NCBI RefSeq assembly: GCF_011516635.5
Contig: NZ_CP096255.1
Span: forward strand, 6,694,501 to 6,758,500
Length of the DNA: 64,000 bases
Direction of reading: 5' to 3'
DNA from: Bradyrhizobium barranii subsp. apii
Lineage (GTDB): Bacteria > Pseudomonadota > Alphaproteobacteria > Rhizobiales > Xanthobacteraceae
Position 1 is the stretch's first letter, and every line of letters begins with the position of its first letter. The position numbers and the translations under genes were made by a program. Shown here piece after piece: positions 16,555 through 25,828 of the stretch. The notes under the pieces are model-generated. The model was not told the DNA's origin. It ran no database searches and saw nothing but the letters and a program-made list of their open reading frames with translations.

Positions 16555-18441
16555 ATGACTAGACGCGTTCAGATTCTGGTGGCACTCGTCCTCACCGCGC
16601 TGTGGGGTGCCGGCATCTATGCCGGCCACGCCAACGGTCATCTGCGCTTTCTTGATCGGCTCGAGGCGACGCTGACGGATTGGCGGACCCAGGTCCGCGG
16701 CGTGCAGGCTCCGCCCGATCTCGTCACCATCGTCGCAATCGACGACACCGTCGTGAAACGCGGCGGCAGCTATCCGCTGCCGCGCGCCGATCTCGCGCGC
16801 GTCGTCGACACCATCGTGCAGTTCAAGCCGAAGGTCGTCGCGATCGACCTGCTGCTGGTCGACCGCAGCGCTGCGATCGGCGACGCGACGCTGGCCAACA
16901 CGCTCGCCACCGGTCCCATGGTGCTCGCCGCCGCGGCGATCTTCCCGACCGCCAGCGAGACCGTGGAGCCGGGCACCCAAGGTCCCCTCGCCGCGCTGCC
17001 ACAGGCCGAGCGCTTCCTGCTGCCGCTGCCCCCCTTCGCCGATCACGCCGAGGTCGGAGTCGTCAACGTCGCGACGGGGCAGTCGGGCTCGCCACTTTCG
17101 GTGCCGATGCTGTTCCGGACCCGCGACAAGGTCGAGCTGTCATTTCCCTTGCGCGTCGCGGCGCGCGCGCTCGACAAGCCGCTGACGATCGCGCCGGATC
17201 ATCTCATGCTCGGCGATCGCGCGGTCTCGACCGACAGCGATTTCGCGCTGCCGATCACCTATTACGGCCCGCGCCGCACCATCCGCACCGTCAGCGCGCA
17301 GAGCATCTTCGACGGCACGCTCAATCGCGCGGCGATCGAGAACCGCATCGTCGTGATCGGCGCCGCGGTCGCCGGCGGCGGCGACTTCTATCCGACACCG
17401 TTCGATTCCCTGATGCCCGGCGTCGAGGTGATCTCGACCGCGATCACCCATCTCGTCTCCGGTGACGGCATCGTGCGCGACCGCAAGGTCCACATCGCCG
17501 ACGCGCTCACCGCGATCCTTTTGCCGATGCTGCTGGTCGGCCTGCTCGCCTGGCGGCGCAGCGCGCCCGGCATCATCGCGGCAGCCGCGGTGATGATCGC
17601 CTGGGCCGGGCTCAATCTGTTCGCCTTCACGCACGGCGTTTGGCTGAACGCCGCGACGACACTTGCCGCCGCGGTGCCGCCGGTCGCGGTCTTTGCCGGC
17701 GTGCAGCTGTGGGCCGGCGGCCGCCGCACGCAATATTTTGCCGCCAAGAGCAGGTCGCTGGCGCAATTCCAGGCGCCCGCCGTGCAGGAATGGCTGACGC
17801 GCGATCCGAATTTCCTGTCCAGGCCGGTCCGGCAGGATGCGGCCGTCGTCTTCATCGATCTCTCCGGTTTCACGACGCTCAGCGAACGGATCGATCCGGA
17901 CGAGCTGCAGCATCTGCTGAGGGCATTTCACGCGCTGATCGACAAGGCCGCAGTCGATTGCGGCGGCCTGATCACCGGCTTTCTCGGCGACGGCGCCATG
18001 ATCCTGTTCGGACTGCCACACGCGATGCCCGACGACGCGGCGCGCGCGCTGCAATGCTCGATCGACCTGTATCGCAGCGTCGATCGCTGGATCGCTTCGC
18101 TGCCGCCTGCCCTCCGCGGCCAGCTCGGTTTCAAGATCGGCGCGCATTTCGGCCCGATCATCGCCTCCCGCCTCGGCGAAAGCCACCAGCACATCACGGC
18201 GACGGGCGACACGGTCAACGTCGCGAACCGCTTGATGGAGGTTGCCGCCCAGAACTGTGCGCGGCTCGCGCTGACCGATACGCTGCTTGATGCGGCCGAC
18301 TTCCACGGCGCTCCCGACGGCATTCTGTCAGGCCCCCTGCTCACGCAGGTCCGCGGCCGCTCCGGCGTCGTGACCGTCTGGTTCTGGCGCGACCAGAACG
18401 GGCCGAGCCAGGCCACCGCCAGGGCCGAGATGATCGACTAG
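16555..18441 (+). CDS. CHASE2 domain adenylate/guanylate cyclase
   Basis: About 628 aa from ATG 16555 (an in-frame TTG at 16543 is an alternative start). A first membrane segment (~5-22) precedes a CHASE2 extracytoplasmic sensor ('VTIVAIDDTVVKRGGSYPLP', 'KPKVVAIDLLLVDRS'). Three clustered membrane helices lie at about 310-390. A class III cyclase domain begins near residue 425: 'AVVFIDLSGFTTLSERI', 'GLITGFLGDGAMILFG' and 'ITATGDTVNVANRLM', with the metal-binding Asp residues present. It makes cAMP or cGMP in response to a periplasmic signal, probably with the adjacent FecR protein. Confidence 0.88.
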   Translation: MTRRVQILVALVLTALWGAGIYAGHANGHLRFLDRLEATLTDWRTQVRGVQAPPDLVTIVAIDDTVVKRGGSYPLPRADLARVVDTIVQFKPKVVAIDLLLVDRSAAIGDATLANTLATGPMVLAAAAIFPTASETVEPGTQGPLAALPQAERFLLPLPPFADHAEVGVVNVATGQSGSPLSVPMLFRTRDKVELSFPLRVAARALDKPLTIAPDHLMLGDRAVSTDSDFALPITYYGPRRTIRTVSAQSIFDGTLNRAAIENRIVVIGAAVAGGGDFYPTPFDSLMPGVEVISTAITHLVSGDGIVRDRKVHIADALTAILLPMLLVGLLAWRRSAPGIIAAAAVMIAWAGLNLFAFTHGVWLNAATTLAAAVPPVAVFAGVQLWAGGRRTQYFAAKSRSLAQFQAPAVQEWLTRDPNFLSRPVRQDAAVVFIDLSGFTTLSERIDPDELQHLLRAFHALIDKAAVDCGGLITGFLGDGAMILFGLPHAMPDDAARALQCSIDLYRSVDRWIASLPPALRGQLGFKIGAHFGPIIASRLGESHQHITATGDTVNVANRLMEVAAQNCARLALTDTLLDAADFHGAPDGILSGPLLTQVRGRSGVVTVWFWRDQNGPSQATARAEMID

Positions 18442-18467
18442 CCGATGCGGCACGCCACACACTCCGC

Positions 18468-18611
18468 CGTCGTCCCCGCGAACGCGGGGACCCATACCCA
18501 CAGGGAGAAGTTTGGCGAAGGCTGCTAGTGAGCGGCTTTTTCGCGCGGTACAGGCACCTGCGTTCATCGACAGACCACGCGGTATGGGTCCCCGCATTCG
18601 CGGGGACGACG
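18468..18611. repeat. intergenic inverted repeat
   Basis: A 31-bp arm at 18468-18498 and its inverted copy at 18581-18611 differ at one position. Each arm is itself palindromic around TCCCCGCG...CGCGGGGA. This is the CGTCGTCCCCGCG-type palindromic element scattered in Bradyrhizobium-like genomes. It lies between the convergent cyclase and ArnT genes and could act as a transcription end. Confidence 0.75.
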
Positions 18612-18619
18612 ATCGAGAG

Positions 18620-20122
18620 CTACCGCGCTTCCGGCGGCGGCGAGCGGTCGAGCACGTCGCCCTTGGCGCCTTCGAGCAGATCAATGCCGTAGGTCTCGAT
18701 CACGAGCGGCCCGCGCTTGCGCTGCAATTGCGCAATTTGCGTCACCTTCGCGAAGAGCTCGTCGAGGGCGGTATGGCCGCCCGGGCGCAGCTCGTCGACA
18801 GAGATCAGCTTGCCGGCAAGCAGCTTTGGATCGGGCTCGGGCATGTTGACCCAGCGGATGCGCTGGTTCTGCTGCAGCACGCAGATGCCGCGCGGCAAGT
18901 AAAAGGCGAGCCAGCCCGTGGTGCCGTAGTCCTGCGCGAGCACGCAGGTCGCGCCACTGCGCACGCGCGCCGCTTCGATCTCGGCGGCGAGCTCGCGCCA
19001 GCCGACGCCGACGCTGCGCACCGTCGCGTCGCGGCGATAGCCCGACAGCCAGCCGGTGTTGGCCTGCACGATCAGCGCGGCAAACATCACGATGCCCACG
19101 GGCGCGGCCCAGCGCAGGCAGAAATCCACCAAGCGGCGCGCGCGTGGTTGCCACGGCACGAGATTGGCGGCGGCGGCCGCGGCAACGATGAAGGGCGGAT
19201 AGACCGGCGCGAACCAGTTGGCCTCGACGCGGGCATGCAGCGAATGCCAGACGAAATAGACAACGATGGTCCAGAACAGCGTCTCGATCAGCAAACGCGA
19301 GGCCAGCGCGCCGGCCCGGCGCCAGGTCAGCGCGTGCAGGCCCATCGCGCCGAGGATGAAGACCAGCGGCGTTGCGAAGGCGATCTGGGTCGGGATCAGC
19401 TCGGCGATGAAGACGGGACGGAAGTCCTCGATCTTCGCGCGGCCGAGCTGCTTTACGAACGAGACCCATTGATGATCCGCATTCCACAGGATCACCGGTG
19501 AGAACAGCGCGAACGCAACGAGACCGCCGAGATAGGGCCAGGGCGAGAGGAACCAGCGCCGCAGTTTCGGCACGGCCGCAAGCCAGATCAGGATCGCGGC
19601 GCCAAAGAACATCGCGGTGTATTTCGACAGCAGCGCCGCGCCGACCGCCGCGCCGACGGCGAGCCACCAGACGCCGCGGCCGGTCTCCAGCACCTTCGCG
19701 AGGAAGAACAGCACGAAGCTGGAGGCAACCAGCAGCGGCGCATCCGGCGTCACGATCAGCGTGCCGACCGAGGCCATCATGGTCACGTTGAGCAGGATGG
19801 CGCTGGTCGCAGCCACCCGCGCGCCGCCGAACAGGATGGCGGCGGAGCGGTAGATCGCGTAGCTCATCGGCAGCGCGAGCAGGATCGAGAACACGCGGAC
19901 GCCGAGCTCGGTGTCGCCGGCGATCATGGTGCCGGCGCGGATCACATAGGCGACCATCGGCGGGTGGTCGTAATATCCCCCGGCGAGGTTCTTCGACCAC
20001 ATCCAGTAATAGGCTTCGTCGAAGGTGATCGGCGTGAACGCGGCCGCAACCAGCCGCAAGCCGACCAGCGCGACGATCACCAGCGCGGTATTGCGGACAA
20101 TCCGCGCGTCAGCCCCGCCCAT
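18620..20122 (-). CDS. ArnT/PMT family glycosyltransferase (GT83-like)
   Basis: 500 aa polytopic membrane protein. The N-terminal periplasmic loop carries the ArnT/PMT signature 'FTPITFDEAYYWMWSKNLAG' with 'YYDHPPMVAYVI' (~34-58), followed by about ten or more membrane segments and a soluble C-terminal part. Such enzymes transfer a sugar from a polyprenyl-phosphate donor to lipid A or another envelope acceptor. It follows the GT2-GtrA gene by 6 bp; that gene likely makes the lipid-linked donor. Confidence 0.85.
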   Translation of the reverse strand: MGGADARIVRNTALVIVALVGLRLVAAAFTPITFDEAYYWMWSKNLAGGYYDHPPMVAYVIRAGTMIAGDTELGVRVFSILLALPMSYAIYRSAAILFGGARVAATSAILLNVTMMASVGTLIVTPDAPLLVASSFVLFFLAKVLETGRGVWWLAVGAAVGAALLSKYTAMFFGAAILIWLAAVPKLRRWFLSPWPYLGGLVAFALFSPVILWNADHQWVSFVKQLGRAKIEDFRPVFIAELIPTQIAFATPLVFILGAMGLHALTWRRAGALASRLLIETLFWTIVVYFVWHSLHARVEANWFAPVYPPFIVAAAAAANLVPWQPRARRLVDFCLRWAAPVGIVMFAALIVQANTGWLSGYRRDATVRSVGVGWRELAAEIEAARVRSGATCVLAQDYGTTGWLAFYLPRGICVLQQNQRIRWVNMPEPDPKLLAGKLISVDELRPGGHTALDELFAKVTQIAQLQRKRGPLVIETYGIDLLEGAKGDVLDRSPPPEAR

Positions 20123-20128
20123 GTCGAG

Positions 20129-21262
20129 CTATTTCTTGCGCCAGACGAACAGTCCGGACATCGCGTAGTTCCACACCACGCCCATCAGCGCGCCGGCCAT
20201 GCCGGCCAGCCACCAGATCGGCTCCTGGTCGTAGACCGAGAAGGCGACGCCGACATTGGCGAGCAGCCCGACGCTGCACACGATGTAGAAGGCGATCAGG
20301 CCGCGCAGCAGCGCAAAGCCCTTCAGCCGCTGGTCGCGATAGGTGAGGAAGTTGTTGAGGACGAAGTTGCTGGTCATGGCGACGACGGCGCCCGCGGCCT
20401 GCGCCTCCGCGAACGGCGCCTTGAATAGCTGAAGGGCGATGAACAGCGTCGTCAGATGCACCACGAGGCCAATGCCGCCGACCATCGCGAACAGGATGAA
20501 GCGCAGCGAGACAGCATCGTTGGTGAACTTGGCCAGCACCAGGCCGAGAAAATCCAGTGCGACCATGGAATCGAGCTTGCTCTCGCCGTGCTGGCGCTCA
20601 CCGAACGTGTAGGGAATTTCAACGGCTCGCAAGCTACCGTTCGCGCTCGCGACGAGGTCGAGCAGGATCTTGAAGCCGTGCACCGACAGTTTCGGAGCCA
20701 ACTCCTCGAAACGGTCGCGCCGAACCATGAAGAAGCCGCTCATGGGATCGGCGATCTCGACCCGCAACGCCTTCCTGGCGAGTTCGGTCGCAAGCGCGCT
20801 GGCGCCGGCGCGCTGCTTGTTGAAGCCTTCGCTCTTGTAGCCCTCGATATAGCGGCTGCCGACGACGAGATCGGCCTGGTCGCTTGCGAGCAGCAACAGC
20901 ATCTTCGGCAGTTGCGTCTCGTCGTGCTGGAGGTCGGCATCGATCACGGCCACATAGGGCGCGCTGGAGGCCAGGATGCCCTCGATGCAGGCGCCCGACA
21001 GGCCGCGGCGGCCGATGCGACGGACACAGCGCACGCGGTTGTCGCGCTGCGCCAGCGCGCGCACGACGTCCCAGGTGCCGTCGGGCGAATTATCGTCGAC
21101 GAACACGACTTCCCAGGCGACGTTGGCGAGCGTCGCCTCCAGCCGCCGGTATAGCACCGTGACGTTGTCGCGCTCGTTGAACGTCGGGACGATGACCGAC
21201 AGTTCCGGCGCCTCTTGAGCCTGCGGGGGAGTGCCGGAGCCCGGTCTGATCGCTTCATTCAT
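20129..21262 (-). CDS. polyprenol-phosphate glycosyltransferase (GT2) fused to GtrA-like domain
   Basis: 377 aa. The GT-A domain opens 'SVIVPTFNERDNVTVLYRRL', has 'VVFVDDNSPDGTWDVV' and the acidic 'AVIDADLQHDETQLPKMLLL', as in dolichol-phosphate mannosyltransferases. From about residue 250 a four-helix GtrA-like membrane domain follows ('RFILFAMVGGIGLVVHLTTL', 'NFVLNNFLTYRDQRLKG', ending 'GLFVWRKK'). It forms a polyprenyl-phosphate sugar and helps flip it. With the downstream ArnT-like gene it makes a two-gene envelope decoration unit. Confidence 0.88.
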   Translation of the reverse strand: MNEAIRPGSGTPPQAQEAPELSVIVPTFNERDNVTVLYRRLEATLANVAWEVVFVDDNSPDGTWDVVRALAQRDNRVRCVRRIGRRGLSGACIEGILASSAPYVAVIDADLQHDETQLPKMLLLLASDQADLVVGSRYIEGYKSEGFNKQRAGASALATELARKALRVEIADPMSGFFMVRRDRFEELAPKLSVHGFKILLDLVASANGSLRAVEIPYTFGERQHGESKLDSMVALDFLGLVLAKFTNDAVSLRFILFAMVGGIGLVVHLTTLFIALQLFKAPFAEAQAAGAVVAMTSNFVLNNFLTYRDQRLKGFALLRGLIAFYIVCSVGLLANVGVAFSVYDQEPIWWLAGMAGALMGVVWNYAMSGLFVWRKK

Positions 21263-21523
21263 GACGGCAGCGTATATCCGCCGCGTCCTGCGCTGCCAAG
21301 ACGTTGCGCTACCGAGCCGGGGGTCTCTGGGGAAAGGCCCAAAAAGGGCCCAAAAATGCCAACGACCCCGGAACGGCAGACCGCGCGTACATCCGGCGCA
21401 AGTCCTAGCTATTCCAAGGTCGTCCCAGCGCCGGAGTTTCCCCTCAACGTCGCCGTTATAAGTTAGATAGGTACGGCAAAACCGCTTCGCAAGGGGGCAT
21501 AGCGGCCCTTTTTCAGATCCTTG

Positions 21524-21724
21524 CTAGTTCGGGACTTCCTTGATCACCGGCCCACGCGGCGCGGGGGCGGCCGGGACTGCGGGCGCTGCCGCTGGAGCCG
21601 GCTCGACCTTTGCCGGCCTGGGCGGCTTGCCGTACTGGCCGATCGGCCCCAATACGACGGCGACCGCAAGCACGATCGCCGCGACGATCGCGCCCAGAAT
21701 GCCACCCACCGACTCAGACGACAT
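21524..21724 (-). CDS. small single-pass membrane protein, hypothetical
   Basis: 66 aa. One N-terminal hydrophobic helix (~8-30, 'GGILGAIVAAIVLAVAVVLG') is followed by a Pro/Ala-rich tail. No family recognised. Similar short anchors with Pro/Ala tails are common in this group. Start ATG 21724 is a plausible but weakly supported site. Confidence 0.5.
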   Translation of the reverse strand: MSSESVGGILGAIVAAIVLAVAVVLGPIGQYGKPPRPAKVEPAPAAAPAVPAAPAPRGPVIKEVPN

Positions 21725-21880
21725 GGAAGCCCCATCCCTGTTCCAGATGCCTCCAGTGATACCATGGATGCGCGCGGAGCTGGAAGAGCCCCCCGCGGAG
21801 GGGCGAATAGCGAATGGCTCGTCGCGAATGAAGAGCGCCGGCTTACGTGCCCTCTTCGCGATTGGCCGTTCGCCACTGCC

Positions 21881-22264
21881 CTACTTTGCGGGCGGCCTGT
21901 GCTTGACGAAGGCCGTCACGATGTCCTTCTGCGCCGACTCGACCGCCCTGTTCGCGGTGGCGAGATGGGCGCCGGCATCGATGTTCGGATATTGCGTGGT
22001 GAGATAGTCGAGCAACGCCACCCGGTAATATTGCCGCTCCGACGGACAGGCGCCCGCGACCGAGCGGCCGAAATCCTGTTCCGACATTCCCTGATTGGAG
22101 TCGCGCGAATATTCCCGCGCCAGGCAATGCCAGTAATCGTCGCGGCCCTGCATGGCGAGCTTCTGCGCGCCCTTGGCATCGTCGTCATCGTCGGCCATGG
22201 CACCAAGCGTCATGGCAGCAGATGTCATCATGACGAGCGCCGCTCCCACCATCAGCATCCGCAT
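21881..22264 (-). CDS. secreted hypothetical protein
   Basis: 127 aa from ATG 22264, preceded by AGGAGAA. A signal peptide (cleavage near 'LGAMA') is followed by an acidic DDDDD run and a helical domain with two cysteines ('DDYWHCLAREYSRDSNQG', 'VAGACPSERQYYRVALLDYL'). No family recognised. The good ribosome site and secretory signal make it a real gene. Confidence 0.65.
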   Translation of the reverse strand: MRMLMVGAALVMMTSAAMTLGAMADDDDDAKGAQKLAMQGRDDYWHCLAREYSRDSNQGMSEQDFGRSVAGACPSERQYYRVALLDYLTTQYPNIDAGAHLATANRAVESAQKDIVTAFVKHRPPAK

Positions 22265-22364
22265 TCTTGTTCTCCTTTTGCGCGGGTCCCGTTGCGACCT
22301 TAGACGGGACGGCGCAACTGGCCAATCACATCTGGTTTGATTAGGATGAGGTCCCTCCCCGTCG

Positions 22365-23201
22365 ATGCGAGACCCTCCCGTGGCCAAAGCAAAAACCGCG
22401 TCCAAAAAATCCGGCAACATTTTCATCGGCGTGGGCGGCTGGACCTTCGAGCCCTGGCGCGGCGTGTTCTACCCGGAGAAGCTCACGCAGGCCAAGGAGC
22501 TGTCCTATGCCGCCTCGAAGCTGACCTCGATCGAGATCAACGGCACCTATTACGGCTCGCAGAAGCCGGAGAGCTTTCGCAAATGGGCCAGCGAAGTGCC
22601 CGATGGTTTCGTGTTCTCGGTGAAGGGACCCCGCTTCGCCACCAACCGCCGCGTGCTTGCCGAGGCCGGCGATTCCATCAAGCGGTTCTATGATTCCGGC
22701 GTGCTGGAACTCGGCGACCATCTCGGACCGGTGCTGTGGCAGTTCGCGCCGACGAAAAAGTTCGACGGCGCCGATTTCGGCAAGTTCCTGGAGCTGCTGC
22801 CGCGCAAGCTCGATGGGCGCGCGCTGCGCCATGTCGTCGAGGTCCGCCACGACAGTTTTTGCGCGCCGGACTTCGTCGCGCTGATCCGCGAGTTCGAGAC
22901 GCCTGTCGTGTTCGCCGAGCACGGCAAATATCCGGCGATCGCCGACGTCGCCGGCGACTTCGTCTATGCACGGCTCCAGAAGGGCAATGACGAGATCAAG
23001 ACCTGCTATCCGCCGAAGCAGCTCGATGCCTGGGCCAAGCGCTTTCAGGACTGGGCCGAGGGGAGTGAACCCGACGATCTGCCGAAGGTCGACGAGGCCA
23101 AGCCGAAGAAAGAGCCGCGCGACGTGTTCGCCTATGTCATCCACGAGGGCAAGGTGCGCGCACCGGCCGGCGCCATGGAACTGATCGCGCGGGTGAGCTG
23201 A
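22365..23201 (+). CDS. DUF72 domain-containing protein
   Basis: 278 aa from ATG 22365; GTG 22380 is an alternative start. The DUF72 TIM-barrel-like marks are 'IFIGVGGWTFEPWRGVFYPE', 'SIEINGTYYGSQKPESFRKW' and 'LGPVLWQFAPTKKFD'. The biochemical role of the family is unknown. It is followed 9 bp later by a DUF488 gene; the two families are repeatedly neighbours in bacteria. Confidence 0.85.
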   Translation: MRDPPVAKAKTASKKSGNIFIGVGGWTFEPWRGVFYPEKLTQAKELSYAASKLTSIEINGTYYGSQKPESFRKWASEVPDGFVFSVKGPRFATNRRVLAEAGDSIKRFYDSGVLELGDHLGPVLWQFAPTKKFDGADFGKFLELLPRKLDGRALRHVVEVRHDSFCAPDFVALIREFETPVVFAEHGKYPAIADVAGDFVYARLQKGNDEIKTCYPPKQLDAWAKRFQDWAEGSEPDDLPKVDEAKPKKEPRDVFAYVIHEGKVRAPAGAMELIARVS

Positions 23202-23210
23202 GGATGGTTC

Positions 23211-23672
23211 ATGGCAAAGGCGAAAAAGCTCTTCACCATCGGTTATGAACAGACGCCGCCCAAGGCGGTGCTCGACGAGCTGGAAGGGGCCGGCGTCAAG
23301 CTCGTGGTCGACGTGCGCGCGGTGACTTCATCGCGCCGGCCCGGCTTTTCGAAGAAGCAGCTTGCCGCGGGCCTCGACGAGCGCGGGATCGCCTATGTCC
23401 ATCTCGCCGCGCTCGGCACGCCGAAGGAAGGCCGCCTCGCCGCGCGCAGCGGCCAATACGATGTGCTGGAGAGGATCTATTCAAAGCACCTGAAGACGCC
23501 GCAGGCCAGGGAAGAGATGGACGAGCTCTCGGCGCTGGTGATGAAGGCCGGTCCGGTCTGCCTGCTCTGCTACGAACGCGATCACACCCACTGCCACCGC
23601 CAGATGATCGCGGAGATCATCGAAGAGCGCGATGGCGTGGCGGTGAGAAATTTGGCGGGGCGGCAGGTGTAG
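23211..23672 (+). CDS. DUF488 domain-containing protein
   Basis: 153 aa. 'FTIGYEQTPPKAVLDELEGA' opens the domain, 'LVVDVRAVTSSRRPGFSKKQ' follows, and near the end is the family Cys/His cluster 'LLCYERDHTHCHRQMIAE'. Function unknown; the Cys/His motif suggests metal or nucleic-acid binding. It sits in an apparent two-gene operon with DUF72. Confidence 0.85.
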   Translation: MAKAKKLFTIGYEQTPPKAVLDELEGAGVKLVVDVRAVTSSRRPGFSKKQLAAGLDERGIAYVHLAALGTPKEGRLAARSGQYDVLERIYSKHLKTPQAREEMDELSALVMKAGPVCLLCYERDHTHCHRQMIAEIIEERDGVAVRNLAGRQV

Positions 23673-23709
23673 CGGCCTTCGGACGGGGAGGACGACTTTA
23701 ACCGTAGCC

Positions 23710-23823
23710 GTCATCCTGAGTGGCCGCTTCTTCAGCGGCCCTCGAAGGACGACGGCGTGCCCCGATGTAGCATCTCGGCCGTGCATCCTTCGAGGCTCGC
23801 AAGGGCTCGCACCTCAGGATGAC
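23710..23823. repeat. intergenic palindromic repeat (GTCATCCTGAG type)
   Basis: GTCATCCTGAG (23710-23720) is inverted at 23813-23823 as CTCAGGATGAC. Inner segments CTCGAAGGA and TCCTTCGAG also pair. The element lies between the convergent DUF488 and PhzF genes. A related half copy occurs at 35178-35221. Confidence 0.7.
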
Positions 23824-23859
23824 GGATCTGGCGCGAGCTCGTCTTGGCGCGAGGAGAGT

Positions 23860-24774
23860 TCACCCCTCGCCCGCCAGCCGAAACGTCCCTTCCATCATCT
23901 GCACGCAGCTGCCGCCGACATGAGCGGAGACGATCTTGCCGTCCTGCTTGCGCACGCGCGTCCGGAGGATGCTTGGCCGTCCCATGTCAAAGCCCTGGCC
24001 GACGGTGAGCTTCAACTCGCCATCACGCGTGGGATCGAGATCGGCAAACAGCGCGGCCGCGGCGACCGTCGCGCTGCCGGTGGCGGGATCCTCGACGAGG
24101 CCGCTGGCGCCGCGCATGAACATCCGCGCCTGCCGGTCGCAAGGCGCCTCCGCTGGCGGCACGTCGCGCGTGTAGAACCATACCGAGCGGGCGCCGTCCC
24201 GCGGCAAGACCTTGCCGTAGGCGGCCGCATCGGGCCGGGCGCGCTTGAGCGCCTCGCGCGAATGCAGCTCCATCACCAGAAACGCGTTTCCAACGCTGAC
24301 GATCTGCGGCGCGTGGCTGTCGACCTTGATGTCATCCGCACCGAGCGAGACGCAGCTTGCAGCTTCAGCGGCAGACAATTGCGACAGCCGCGCCAAAGGC
24401 TGGGGCGCGGTGAGCTCGGTTCTGACCACCCGGCCCTGCTCTCTCACGATCTCGACCGGCACGAGCCCGGCCTTCTCCTCAAACAGCAGGCGCGGTTTCA
24501 GCTCTTTTGCCATCGAGGCCAGCACGAAGGCGGTGCCGACATTGGGATGGCCGGCAAAGGCAATCTCCAGCACCGGCGTGAAGATGCGCACCTCGGCGTC
24601 ATTGGCCTTGTCGCGCGGCGGCAGCACGAAGGTCGTCTCGGAATAGTTGAACTCGGTCGCGATCGCCTGCATCTGCTGCGTCGTGAGCCCGCCGGCATCC
24701 AGCACCACGGCAAGCTGGTTGCCGCCGAAGGCGCGGTCGGTGAATACGTCGACGGTGATGTAGCGGCGCTGCAT
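23860..24774 (-). CDS. PhzF family isomerase/epimerase
   Basis: 304 aa from ATG 24774, which has a well spaced AGGA; GTG 24780 is an alternative. 'YITVDVFTDRAFGGNQLAVV' opens the first half, the catalytic Glu lies in 'EFNYSETTFVLPP', and the second half carries 'EDPATGSATVAAAALFAD'. PhzF-like proteins have the diaminopimelate epimerase fold and isomerise small unsaturated acids; only some act in phenazine synthesis. No phenazine genes are nearby, so the role is unassigned. Confidence 0.87.
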   Translation of the reverse strand: MQRRYITVDVFTDRAFGGNQLAVVLDAGGLTTQQMQAIATEFNYSETTFVLPPRDKANDAEVRIFTPVLEIAFAGHPNVGTAFVLASMAKELKPRLLFEEKAGLVPVEIVREQGRVVRTELTAPQPLARLSQLSAAEAASCVSLGADDIKVDSHAPQIVSVGNAFLVMELHSREALKRARPDAAAYGKVLPRDGARSVWFYTRDVPPAEAPCDRQARMFMRGASGLVEDPATGSATVAAAALFADLDPTRDGELKLTVGQGFDMGRPSILRTRVRKQDGKIVSAHVGGSCVQMMEGTFRLAGEG

Positions 24775-24906
24775 CTTCACTTCCTCATGAAAGTCACGGC
24801 CTCAACCGACCGCATCGCCGGCAGTCTACAGGCCGGCGACATCGCTCGTCATGCCCCAAAATTCGGAGCATTCGGAGCAATCGCGCGAGGAGATCAAAAG
24901 GGAGAA

Positions 24907-25806
24907 TCAGAAGCGGAACAGCTGATGCGGCGATGCGAGCACCCGCGCGCGCTCGCTGTCGTCGACGATCAGCGCATCGAGAAACTGCCTGTTTTTCGCG
25001 TAAGTCTGCGACGCCTCGAACTGCGTGTGCGGCCAGTCGCTGCCCCACAGCAATCGATCCAGGCCGTAGGCCTTACGCAGCAGCGGATAGGCCTCCTTCG
25101 CAAAACTCTCGCCGCTCGCGCCGTTGCGATACGGCGCCGAGGTCTTGACCCAGACATTTCGCGTCGCGCCGAGCTTCAGCACCGACTGGAAGCCGGGATC
25201 GGCGACACCGAGTTTCGGATCCGGCAGCGCATAGTGATCAAGCACGACGGGGACGCCATGGTCGAGCAGCTGCGGCGCCAGCAGTGCGAGATCGGACGCG
25301 TTGCGCTGGAGCTCGACTTGCCAGCCCATCGATTTCACGTTTCGGAGCAGCGCCTTCCATTCGCCGGCAGCGAGATCGGGCAAGGGCTGACCGACCAGAT
25401 TGAGGCGGATGCCGACGACGCCGGCGCGATCGAGCGCGCGCAGTTCGTCCGCGGTCACGGAAGGATCGACCACCGCGATACCACGCAGGCGTCCGCCGGA
25501 AGTCTTCAGGCTCTCGACCAGATAGGAATTGTCGGTGCCGAGAAAGCTCGGCTGCACCAGCACGCCATTGCTCATGCCATTGCGGTCGAGCTGCTCCAGA
25601 TAGAGCGCCAGCGGCGCATCGTAATCTGGGGCATAGCGCCGGCCGGGCGCGAGCTTGAGGCCGCGGTGGAAGACATGGGCATGGGTATCGATTGTCGGCA
25701 AGCTCGTCTCACTCTTCGCTCGGCTCGCGACGGCCGTGGCCGACACGAGGGATACAAGGCCTGTGCCGAATTGGCGGCGCGTCAGGCCACGCTCGCGGGA
25801 TATCAT
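24907..25806 (-). CDS. amidohydrolase (TIM-barrel dicarboxylate hydrolase-like), Tat-exported
   Basis: 299 aa. The N-terminus 'MISRERGLTRRQFGTGLV' is a twin-arginine signal. The metal-dependent hydrolase fold starts 'PTIDTHAHVFHRGLKL' (His-x-His), with 'RGIAVVDPSVTADELRALDR', 'VVLDHYALPDP' and 'LLWGSDWPHTQFE' (the conserved Asp near the end). This amidohydrolase_2 group includes 2-pyrone-4,6-dicarboxylate hydrolase and other lactone or decarboxylation enzymes. It lies 22 bp after the MFS gene, so it probably processes the imported solute or its precursor in the periplasm. Confidence 0.85.
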   Translation of the reverse strand: MISRERGLTRRQFGTGLVSLVSATAVASRAKSETSLPTIDTHAHVFHRGLKLAPGRRYAPDYDAPLALYLEQLDRNGMSNGVLVQPSFLGTDNSYLVESLKTSGGRLRGIAVVDPSVTADELRALDRAGVVGIRLNLVGQPLPDLAAGEWKALLRNVKSMGWQVELQRNASDLALLAPQLLDHGVPVVLDHYALPDPKLGVADPGFQSVLKLGATRNVWVKTSAPYRNGASGESFAKEAYPLLRKAYGLDRLLWGSDWPHTQFEASQTYAKNRQFLDALIVDDSERARVLASPHQLFRF

Positions 25807-25828
25807 GGTGACTGCTCCCCATCCGGCG

